From Flagellimonas hadalis (GTDB lineage Bacteria; Bacteroidota; Bacteroidia; Flavobacteriales; Flavobacteriaceae): a stretch of DNA of 64,000 bases. The notes beneath the pieces were generated by a model. It saw only the letters and a program-made list of their open reading frames with translations. It was not told where the DNA came from and searched no databases. This document shows positions 32,723-40,412 of the stretch, piece after piece (position 1 is the first letter of the stretch; every line of letters starts with the position of its first letter). Made by a program: the position numbers and the translations under genes. The DNA is taken from assembly GCF_007785775.2 (NCBI RefSeq), contig NZ_VNIK02000014.1, forward strand, positions 25,518 through 89,517, in the 5' to 3' direction.

Positions 32723-35623
32723 CTATTTTTTGAAAAGGTCATACTTCAATCCAAAAGTAAAGCGGATATCGTAGAACTCGGCCTGTTGGGTCCTTTCCTT
32801 TACCCCTTGGAAATAACGCAATGGCTGATTGGTGATGTTGTTGACATCGGCATAGAGCCTCAGGTTCTTGTTGATAGCGTAGCTTGCATTGAAGTCCAGG
32901 AAGAACTGGGTGTCGTAGTACCTGTCCTCAAAGGCGTTGCCCCCGATTTCATCGATATAGGAATCGGAGAAGTTGGCAGACAACCTTGCGCTGAACCTTT
33001 TATCGGCATAACCCAAAGACCCGTTGAACATATTGGGTGCGGTGTTGGGCAGGTCCAGATCGGTACGTTCGTCACCATCCTCGTTGCGGATACCATCGGC
33101 ACTTGAGCTCAAATAGGTGTAATTCAGGTAGATACTAAAGTTTCTGGCAAAACCGGGCAAGAAATCCAATTGTCGCTGGAAGGAGACCTCAGCACCAAAA
33201 ATGGAAGCAGCGTCGCCATTCAAGGGTTGGAACACATCATATCCCGTGGTACCGACACCAAAGGTGTCGTCTTCTGCCTCTGTGATGTAGGTGTAGATGA
33301 AGTCGTTTATCCTTTTGTAAAAAACACCGCCGGAGATGATGCCCACACTTTCAAAATAGTGTTCGGCATTGAAGTCAAAGTTCATGGAAGTGGTAGGGTC
33401 AAGCTCTGGGTTGCCCACAATGACTTCACTATCCTCATTCACAATTTCTGCCCTTGGAATCAAGTCCACATAATTGGGACGAGCCAAGGTATTGGTCCAT
33501 GCCAGCCTCAAAACGGTACTATTATCCAAATCATACTTAAAATGGATGCCAGGCAATAGATTGGTATAGGAGTTCTCATCCGAAACCTGTTCCACTTCAA
33601 TCCCTTCCTCTATTCCAGCATCTTCGTCCTCTTCAATATAGGTCACTCTGTTGCCCTCTGTCTCCAATTTGGTGTTTTCCATTCGAAGACCTGCCAACAC
33701 GCTCAACTTATCGGTTACTTTTTGGTTGATCATGGCATAGGCGGCCCACACGTTTTCCTTCACCTCAAAATTACCGGGCAGGTATTCGTCCGGAACGGCC
33801 TCCCCATTGCTACTGTTCAGGTCCAAAGAACCCAACCATTCTTCACTGGCGAAGGTCCCGGCGCGGTACTTTTCCCCTGCCAAGAAATCTGGGTTGGTGT
33901 AGTCCTTGACCGGCAAATCGGCCAAGGTGGGGTACAGGTCCTCAAAATCGTATTCGAAGAAATCGTTGTTTCTTTCCTTGGTCTTAAAGCGCCCCCTGGC
34001 ACCGAACTTTATCGTACCTCCATTGCCCAATAGGTCTGCTGGCAATTCAAAATTGGCAAAGAAGTTCATGTCCTCTTCTTCGGTGTACTGGTTCTCGTTG
34101 GTCAGTTCGTCAAATTCAAATGCCCCCAAATCGTTGAAATCACTGGCATTGGCAGCAGTCATGATCGGGTATCTTGGGTTGCTGTTGTCGTTGTTGACAA
34201 TATATTCGGTGGCATAGACCGCATATCTTTCGTTCAAACGCTCCTCGGATGCCTTGGCATAGGACCCCATCCAATCAAACTTTAGGCTACCGAACAAGTG
34301 GTTACCGCCAAGGGTATAGTTCTGCATACGCTGATCTTCCAACCTACGGTTTTGGTTGCGCCCCCCGGCGATACCTCCCTTGGTTTCCCGGACCACCTCG
34401 GCCGGAAACCTCGTGGGCACCCCATTGGCAATGGTAAAGTCTCCAGCTTCGATATCTTCTCCGTCCAATATCTCCTGGGTAAAGGCAAACCGGTTTTCAC
34501 GGTCGTCTCTCCAGTTGTACATGGTCTTGAGGAAAATGTTGTTGTCCGCATTGATCTGGTAATCAAAATTGGCCGCAAAGCTACGTCTTACCCGTTGCAC
34601 CAAATAGGTGCGTTGATCGGTGACATTGGTATAGGGATCCACATCCACTTCTTCCAAAATAGGCTCACCCTCTTCGTCCTCCACACCTGTGTTGTATTCA
34701 AATTCATCGGTCCATTCGGCCTCGATGTTGTGCGATCCAAAATCATTATCGTTGATGGTGGCCGAAACCATCCATCCAAATTTGCCATCGTTGGTACGAT
34801 CTCCTACCAAGAGTGACCCGTTCCAAATACCTTTATCGGTAATAAAGTTGACCCCTGAACCAGCGGTAGCCGAAAGCCTGAACCCTTGCGGTGCAGTCCG
34901 GGTGACCAAGTTCACAGATCCCCCCAAGGCGTCTGCATCCATATCAGGGGTAACGGCTTTGTTCACCTCTATGGTCTGGATCATGTCCGAAGGGATCAAA
35001 TCCATCTGGATGTTCCTGTTGTCCGCTTCCGCAGATGGGATCCTGCTCCCGTTCAGGGTCACGGAGTTCAATTGCGGGGAAAGACCCCTGACAATGATGT
35101 TCCTGGCCTCTCCTTGATCCACCTGCATGGTGATGCCGGGAATACGCTTGACGGCATCTCCAATGTTCGCATCGGGAAATTTTCCGATTTGGTCCGTTGA
35201 CACCACATTGGTAATGTTCAGGTTTGTTCTTTGTGTGTTGAGTGCCTTTGCCTGGCCACTGAGCCCATAGGCACTTACTTGTACCTCATCGAGCTCCACA
35301 TTGGTCGGGTTGAGCACGATGCCCACAGAAGCAGTCTGTCCGGCCGTAACGGAAACTTGTTGCTCCACATCCGCATAACCCATATAGGTGATGGTCAGGT
35401 GATGGTCCCCAGCAGGAATGCCCACCAAGGTAAACCGTCCGTCAAAATCCGTAATCCCTCCTTTGGAGATGGACTTGATATACACATTTGCCCCTGGGAC
35501 ATATATACCGTTTTCATCGGTAATGGTCCCTTGTATATTTCCTGTTTGGGCCTGTGCATTAGCGAGGCCAAACACTAAAATAAGCGTTACAAAAACTAGT
35601 TTCTTAAGGTTCATCAGTTTCAT
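32723..35623 (-). CDS. TonB-dependent receptor of the phytase cluster
   Basis: A 966-residue outer-membrane receptor. After a signal peptide ending LANAQAQ, a carboxypeptidase-D-like regulatory domain (about 25-105: GNIQGTITDENGIYVPGANVYI, FTLVGIPAGDHHL, YMGYADVE), then the plug (about 115-235: GKFPDANIGDAVKRIPGITM, IIVRGLSPQLNSVTLNGSRI) and the barrel ending FTFGLKYDLFKK. No SusD-type lipoprotein follows, so this is not a SusCD pair. ATG at 35623 was selected as the start of the signal peptide; a longer upstream reading frame is AT-rich leader. With the phytase it may import phytate or its products; the substrate is an inference. Confidence 0.92.
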   Translation of the reverse strand: MKLMNLKKLVFVTLILVFGLANAQAQTGNIQGTITDENGIYVPGANVYIKSISKGGITDFDGRFTLVGIPAGDHHLTITYMGYADVEQQVSVTAGQTASVGIVLNPTNVELDEVQVSAYGLSGQAKALNTQRTNLNITNVVSTDQIGKFPDANIGDAVKRIPGITMQVDQGEARNIIVRGLSPQLNSVTLNGSRIPSAEADNRNIQMDLIPSDMIQTIEVNKAVTPDMDADALGGSVNLVTRTAPQGFRLSATAGSGVNFITDKGIWNGSLLVGDRTNDGKFGWMVSATINDNDFGSHNIEAEWTDEFEYNTGVEDEEGEPILEEVDVDPYTNVTDQRTYLVQRVRRSFAANFDYQINADNNIFLKTMYNWRDDRENRFAFTQEILDGEDIEAGDFTIANGVPTRFPAEVVRETKGGIAGGRNQNRRLEDQRMQNYTLGGNHLFGSLKFDWMGSYAKASEERLNERYAVYATEYIVNNDNSNPRYPIMTAANASDFNDLGAFEFDELTNENQYTEEEDMNFFANFELPADLLGNGGTIKFGARGRFKTKERNNDFFEYDFEDLYPTLADLPVKDYTNPDFLAGEKYRAGTFASEEWLGSLDLNSSNGEAVPDEYLPGNFEVKENVWAAYAMINQKVTDKLSVLAGLRMENTKLETEGNRVTYIEEDEDAGIEEGIEVEQVSDENSYTNLLPGIHFKYDLDNSTVLRLAWTNTLARPNYVDLIPRAEIVNEDSEVIVGNPELDPTTSMNFDFNAEHYFESVGIISGGVFYKRINDFIYTYITEAEDDTFGVGTTGYDVFQPLNGDAASIFGAEVSFQRQLDFLPGFARNFSIYLNYTYLSSSADGIRNEDGDERTDLDLPNTAPNMFNGSLGYADKRFSARLSANFSDSYIDEIGGNAFEDRYYDTQFFLDFNASYAINKNLRLYADVNNITNQPLRYFQGVKERTQQAEFYDIRFTFGLKYDLFKK

Positions 35624-35647
35624 TTTGGTTCGTATTAGAATGCATTC

Positions 35648-35655
35648 CAAAACTA
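35648..35655 (-). promoter_or_regulatory. -7 element of the phytase-cluster receptor
   Basis: TAGTTTTG on the minus strand matches TAnnTTTG and lies 24 bases before the ATG. No TTG at -33 spacing was seen, as expected if an activator is needed. Confidence 0.4.
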
Positions 35656-35794
35656 TGTATATCAGTCGATTATGATTTAAATTAAAGGGAAACAAAAAGG
35701 AAACAAAAGTGAAAAAGGGCAGAAACAACAGGGCAACAATTACAGTTAGTTTACATTGGGCTAACCTTTTCCAAATGAGAGGCGGAAAATCAGG

Positions 35795-37384
35795 TCAGAG
35801 ATCGATCATAAAATTTACCAACTCCTCTTTTTGGTCGATGGGCAACTTTTTTCTCAACCGGTGACGCGCCACACGAACACTGTCCGGCGTGACCCTCAAA
35901 ATGGAGGCAATTTCCTTGGAGGACAGGTTCAACCGCAACAACATGCCCAAACGGAGCTCTGCGGGCGACAGACTGTTTTCGGATAAGGAGGATAGTTTTT
36001 TGATGAACTCTGGATGGATCTCTTTGAAAAAGACCATAAACTCGTCCCATTCCTGTTCCTGCTGTAGGTTAAAATCGATTTCCTTCACCAGTTCCTTCAT
36101 CTTGCGCGAGGTATCCATGTTTTTTCGGGCAGCAATGTTCCTGAGGGTATTCGCAAGATCTAGTAAGATCTTGTTCTTCTGGGACAAGTGAAGGCTGTAT
36201 CGGGACAGGGAGGCAGCTTTCAACTGGACCTCATCTTGCAAATTCTTCTCCTCAATGGCCTTTTTCTCCAATTCCGCCTTCAACATTCGCTGTTTATATT
36301 CTTGGATCTTCAGCTTGGCCTTTCTTTTTCTTCCCAAATAGTTGTACCCAATGGTAAGGATGGCCACAATGGCGAACAGGGCCACCCACAAGAGGTTTTG
36401 GTTGGCGACACTGACCTTGTTCTGCTCCTTGAGCAGTTGGATCTCCGCTTCTTTTTTATTGGTCTCGTATATGGTCTGCAGCACATTGAGCTGGTCCGTG
36501 TTCTGTGATCGGAGCATGGCACTGTTGAATTCCTCCGCCTGAAGGAGATGGGCATGTGCCTTTTCATAGTCACCCATGAGAGCGTAGGTCTTGGATAGGT
36601 CTTTGTGGGCACTTTCCATTTGATGAAGATCGTTCAGCGCCTCGGCAATGTTCAAGGCTTTGGAGGTTTCCTCCAATGCAGGCACATATTTGCCTGTTTT
36701 TCTATATGTGTCTCCCAAATTGTTGAGCACATTCACCTCCTCAACAGATCTGGAACCTTTCAAGTAGTCATGGGCCCTACGGAAAAATTGGTAAGCCAGC
36801 TCAAACTGCTCCAAATCCTCATAAATGCTCCCAATGTTCTCGTTCGTCATGGCCACGCCATGTGGATCCCTCAACTTTTCGAACAAGGAAAGGCTTACTT
36901 CTTGATCTTTCAAGGCCTCCTCATACTCCCCTTGTTTTTCATGGCTTGCGCCGAGCAGTCCCAAGGAGATGGCAAGTCCTCTATCATCCTTTAACTGTAT
37001 CGATGATTTTCGGGTTTCTTCAAAATGCTGTTCGGCCAATTCAAAATTGTTGAGCGAGAGATACACCTTGCCAATATGGGTGTTCAGAAGGAAGAAAAGT
37101 GGGTCGTCAAGTTCGGTTCCCAATTGTTCCAACGCCTGGTTGTATTCCTCCATCGCTTCTGAATACAATCCGAAGGAATGATAATACTCGCCCAATTGCA
37201 GATGGGCCTCTGCTATTTTTATAGGAGATTTGGATTCTTCCAATCGCTTCTGAAGGGCATGAAAAGTGGAATCAGGCCTCCCCATATTGGAAACTGTACG
37301 ATCTGTTTGCTGGGCAAGACCCACCGAATGACCCACAATACATCCGAGCACCACCACATAAACAATCCGAAGTGCCTTTTTCAT
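35795..37384 (-). CDS. TPR and LuxR-type HTH regulator with membrane helix
   Basis: A 529-residue regulator: signal peptide or first helix (about 1-24), about six TPR units (about 45-320; e.g. AHLQLGEYYHSFGLYSEAMEEYNQAL), a membrane helix at about 338-357 (LLWVALFAIVAILTIGYNYL), a coiled coil (about 360-410) and a C-terminal HTH (about 465-525: LSPAELRLGMLLRLNLSSKEIASIL, then TPDSVRVARHRLRKKL). This layout, with periplasmic TPRs and a cytoplasmic HTH, is common among Bacteroidota regulators placed next to the TonB receptor they control. It reads towards the receptor, so local control of the phytase cluster is likely. ATG at 37384 gives the signal-like start. Confidence 0.88.
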   Translation of the reverse strand: MKKALRIVYVVVLGCIVGHSVGLAQQTDRTVSNMGRPDSTFHALQKRLEESKSPIKIAEAHLQLGEYYHSFGLYSEAMEEYNQALEQLGTELDDPLFFLLNTHIGKVYLSLNNFELAEQHFEETRKSSIQLKDDRGLAISLGLLGASHEKQGEYEEALKDQEVSLSLFEKLRDPHGVAMTNENIGSIYEDLEQFELAYQFFRRAHDYLKGSRSVEEVNVLNNLGDTYRKTGKYVPALEETSKALNIAEALNDLHQMESAHKDLSKTYALMGDYEKAHAHLLQAEEFNSAMLRSQNTDQLNVLQTIYETNKKEAEIQLLKEQNKVSVANQNLLWVALFAIVAILTIGYNYLGRKRKAKLKIQEYKQRMLKAELEKKAIEEKNLQDEVQLKAASLSRYSLHLSQKNKILLDLANTLRNIAARKNMDTSRKMKELVKEIDFNLQQEQEWDEFMVFFKEIHPEFIKKLSSLSENSLSPAELRLGMLLRLNLSSKEIASILRVTPDSVRVARHRLRKKLPIDQKEELVNFMIDL

Positions 37385-37480
37385 TGGCTGGTTTTGATAC
37401 AAGCTATCAAGAACGCCAATGATCCTCACCAGAACATCATCTTTAGGTTATGAAACCATTAAAAAAATATCCATAAAAAA

Positions 37481-37506
37481 AGGCCCTCTACATATGCAGA
37501 GGGCCT
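37481..37506 (-). terminator. Terminator of the rplU-rpmA operon
   Basis: On the minus strand AGGCCCTCTGCA, centre, TGTAGAGGGCCT forms a long stem, followed by seven T residues, 23 bases past the rpmA stop. Confidence 0.88.
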
Positions 37507-37529
37507 TTTCAATTATAGGGCTTTTTTCC

Positions 37530-37790
37530 TTATGCTTGGAATGGCTCAATGGAAACAAAAGATTTTCCACTTGCCTTTTTCTCAAACTTAACGATACCGT
37601 CCACCTTGGCGTGCAAAGTGTGGTCTTTACCTGCGTATACGTTGTCTCCAGGATTGTGCTTGGTACCACGTTGTCTAACAATGATGTTACCGGCAACAGC
37701 TGCCTGGCCACCAAAAATCTTGACGCCCAAGCGTTTCGATTCTGATTCCCTACCGTTTTTTGAACTACCTACACCTTTCTTGTGAGCCAT
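37530..37790 (-). CDS. rpmA: 50S ribosomal protein bL27
   Basis: An 86-residue ribosomal protein near the peptidyl-transferase centre. The N terminus [24 protein letters not shown] and the segments [28 protein letters not shown] are the bL27 signature. There is no Firmicutes-type cleavable N-terminal extension. Second gene of rplU-rpmA, 24 bases after rplU. Confidence 0.98.
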   Translation of the reverse strand: MAHKKGVGSSKNGRESESKRLGVKIFGGQAAVAGNIIVRQRGTKHNPGDNVYAGKDHTLHAKVDGIVKFEKKASGKSFVSIEPFQA

Positions 37791-37814
37791 GATATATAAA
37801 TTTTAGTTCTTTTC

Positions 37815-38354
37815 TTATTTGCTTAATGCTTCGATCAACTCGGCTTTCTTCATGGAAGAGTAACCGGTAATGTCCTTGGCCTTGGCCATGTCCCTCAATT
37901 CGGCCACCGTTTTGGAGTTTAGGTCCTCGGTTGCCTTTGGAGCTTCCTTCTTTGGGGCCTCAGCTTTTTTCTCAGCTGCTTTTGGAGCTTCAGCTGGTTT
38001 TTCATCAGCCTTGGCCTTGGCAGGAGCCGCTTTCTTAGCGCCTTTGGCCACGATTCCTTCAACTACGATTTCGGTCAAATATTGTCTGTGACCGTTTTTC
38101 TTTTGGTAACCTTTACGTCTTTTCTTCTTGAAGACGATTACCTTGTCACCTTTAAGGTGCTTAACGATTTTGGCCTCTACGGCCGCTCCTTCTATGACTG
38201 GGGCGCCAATGGTCACGTCACCTCCGTCTTCCAAAAGAAGGACTTTGTCAAAAGTGACTTTTTTGCCTTCTTCTTCCTGCAAACGGTGAACGTACACTTT
38301 CTGGTCTTTTGCAACTTTGAATTGCTGCCCTGCCATCTCTACAATTGCGTACAT
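37815..38354 (-). CDS. rplU: 50S ribosomal protein bL21 with C-terminal extension
   Basis: The first 103 residues or so are bL21 (MYAIVEMAGQQFKVAKDQKVYV, KVLLLEDGGDVTIGAPVIEGA, KKRRKGYQKKNGHRQ). E. coli bL21 stops at 103 residues; this one is 179. The extra part is an Ala/Lys/Pro/Glu-rich linker (about 108-143) and a small domain (LNSKTVAELRDMAKAKDITGYSSMKKAELIEAL) like the Rho N-terminal or HeH/SAP-type helix-extension-helix fold. Such extended bL21 proteins occur in flavobacteria; the role of the tail is unknown. A well-matched promoter lies upstream. Confidence 0.95.
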   Translation of the reverse strand: MYAIVEMAGQQFKVAKDQKVYVHRLQEEEGKKVTFDKVLLLEDGGDVTIGAPVIEGAAVEAKIVKHLKGDKVIVFKKKRRKGYQKKNGHRQYLTEIVVEGIVAKGAKKAAPAKAKADEKPAEAPKAAEKKAEAPKKEAPKATEDLNSKTVAELRDMAKAKDITGYSSMKKAELIEALSK

Positions 38355-38404
38355 AATACGTTGATTAGATTAAAATTACTTCGCTTTATCAAAATAAGCG
38401 GGTG

Positions 38405-38434
38405 CAAATATACTGCTAAATCCTTAATCCACAA
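38405..38434 (-). promoter_or_regulatory. Promoter of rplU-rpmA
   Basis: On the minus strand TTG (38432-38434), a 19-base spacer and TATATTTG (38405-38412) fit TTG-N17-23-TAnnTTTG exactly. The leader is about 45 bases. This is the clearest promoter in the window. Confidence 0.75.
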
Positions 38435-38456
38435 GTATTGTTTCCCTATTTGCCCA

Positions 38457-38903
38457 TTATTTTTTGGAGTTGTTGGAGGTTTTGAACAACTGCATAAAGG
38501 AAAGGGTGAGCACTAGGGAAGTGGCAAATCCCATAATGGCCACGGTAAAGAAAACGATTCCTTCAAAATTTTTATAGTCCTTGGACCATACCGTGGAAAG
38601 TTCATCCAGAAAACCACTGTCCAGTTCCGTGGTATAGAGTGCAAAAAAAATGGTGAACAACAGTGTGGCAATGAAGCCAGTGGTAACCCCCGCGGTAAAC
38701 CCATTCCCATAGTTGAAACCCTTACCCTGTCGGAGCTTGGTATATTTTATGGTCTCATAGATCCCAAAACCTGTGATGACCCCGTTAAAAAGACTGTAGA
38801 ACACATTGGTGTGCTTGCCTATGAGTGAAAGTATAAGGAAATAGGCAATCAATACAGCACTGGTAACTATTCCAAAACGAATGGGGAGGGTCATTTTTTT
38901 CAT
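38457..38903 (-). CDS. DUF4199 membrane protein
   Basis: A 148-residue protein with four membrane helices (about 7-29, 34-53, 68-92 and 112-140) and little soluble mass. The pattern, including ETIKYTKLRQGKGFNYGNGFTAGVTTGFIA between helices two and three, is that of the Bacteroidota family DUF4199, function unknown. ATG at 38903 was chosen over a GTG one codon before. It reads away from the M16 operon, with a 185-base divergent gap in which I see nothing firm. Confidence 0.82.
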   Translation of the reverse strand: MKKMTLPIRFGIVTSAVLIAYFLILSLIGKHTNVFYSLFNGVITGFGIYETIKYTKLRQGKGFNYGNGFTAGVTTGFIATLLFTIFFALYTTELDSGFLDELSTVWSKDYKNFEGIVFFTVAIMGFATSLVLTLSFMQLFKTSNNSKK

Positions 38904-39088
38904 CACTTGGCTTTTTTTGAATGTGATGTTTAAATTACAGAATGTTTGTGAATTATACCACTATTTATCCCAAAAGACTTGACCGCTTCCTGCCCATCTT
39001 CCAAATTTTATGCTATTTTAGTGTAACATCCATCAGAAAATCAATACCAACCTAAGTACTAATCTTTCACTATAAAATTTGAACCTTT

Positions 39089-40411
39089 ATGAAAAAACAT
39101 TTGCTCTCAGCATTTTCCATGCTCTTTGCAAGCTCCCTTCTTTTCGCACAGGAAGTGGTTTTTGAAGAGTATGACCTGGACAATGGACTCCATGTGATCC
39201 TGCACCGGGACAATTCGGCGCCCGTGGTCACCACTTCGGTCATGTACCATGTGGGGTCCAAGGACGAAGATCCCCAAAAAACGGGCTTTGCACATTTCTT
39301 TGAACACCTGCTCTTCGAGGGCACCAAAAATATAGAACGGGGGGAATGGGACAAGATCGTTTCTGCCAATGGTGGCAGCGGCAATGCCAACACTTTCCTG
39401 GACCGCACCTATTATTATGAGACCTTTCCATCCAACAGTTTGGAAGTGGGTCTATGGCTGGAGTCCGAAAGATTGATGCACCCCATCATCGGACAGGTAG
39501 GGGTGGATACCCAAAAAGAGGTGGTCCAGGAAGAACGCAGGTTGCGAGTGGACAACTCGCCCTACGGTGCATTTTTTGAAGAGCTCCTCAAAAACCTTTA
39601 CTCCAAGCATCCATACCGTTGGGGCGTTATCGGTTCCTTGGACCATTTGGCCAGTGCCACTCTGGATGATTTCAAAAAATTCAACAAAACCTATTATGTG
39701 CCCAATAATGCTGTTTTGGTGATCGCAGGTGATTTTGATTCTGCCAAGACCAAAAAAATGGTCGACGATTACTTTGGCCCCATTCCACGAGGAGCGGAAA
39801 TCCAAAGACCGGACATCAAGGAAGATCCCATTACCCAGACCATATATGCCAAATACCATGATCCGAACATCCAGATCCCAGCAATTCTTTTGGCCTACCG
39901 TACACCTGGACAAGGACAACGGGATGCCTATGTGATCAATATGATTTCCACTTATCTGAGCGACGGGGAAAGTTCCAAGCTCTATAAAAAACTGGTCGAC
40001 GAGAAGAAAATGGCCCTTCAGATCCTTTCCGTGCCCATCGACGCGGAAGATTACAGTTCCTACATTGTGGGCGGACTTCCCGTAGGCGAAAACTCCATCC
40101 AAGAGATCAAAAAGGAAATCGATGAGGAAATCCTGAAACTACAGATGGAACTGATTTCCGAAAAGGATTACCAAAAACTCCAGAACAAGTTCGAGAACCA
40201 ATTTGTGAACGCCAACAGTAGTGTTCAGGGCATTGCCAATTCCCTGGCCGAAAACTATATGCTGAAGGACGATACGAACCTCATCAACACAGAAATCGAT
40301 ATTTATCGTTCCATAACCCGTGAAGAGATCATGGAAGTGGCCAAAAAATATCTGAAAGTGAACCAACGTGTGGAACTGGAATATCTACCTGAACAAAAAG
40401 CAGCCAATTAA
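39089..40411 (+). CDS. M16 zinc peptidase (catalytic subunit)
   Basis: A 440-residue exported pitrilysin-type peptidase. A signal peptide (about 1-21, ending LLFAQ) precedes the inverted zinc motif HFFEH in FAHFFEHLLFEGTKN near 70-84; the downstream glutamate ligand is in TQKEVVQEERRLRVDN near 145-160. Two M16 repeats are present. The next gene is a non-catalytic M16 homologue, starting one base after the stop, so the two probably form a heterodimer acting on peptides in the periplasm or at the outer membrane. Confidence 0.93.
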   Translation: MKKHLLSAFSMLFASSLLFAQEVVFEEYDLDNGLHVILHRDNSAPVVTTSVMYHVGSKDEDPQKTGFAHFFEHLLFEGTKNIERGEWDKIVSANGGSGNANTFLDRTYYYETFPSNSLEVGLWLESERLMHPIIGQVGVDTQKEVVQEERRLRVDNSPYGAFFEELLKNLYSKHPYRWGVIGSLDHLASATLDDFKKFNKTYYVPNNAVLVIAGDFDSAKTKKMVDDYFGPIPRGAEIQRPDIKEDPITQTIYAKYHDPNIQIPAILLAYRTPGQGQRDAYVINMISTYLSDGESSKLYKKLVDEKKMALQILSVPIDAEDYSSYIVGGLPVGENSIQEIKKEIDEEILKLQMELISEKDYQKLQNKFENQFVNANSSVQGIANSLAENYMLKDDTNLINTEIDIYRSITREEIMEVAKKYLKVNQRVELEYLPEQKAAN

Positions 40412-40412
40412 G

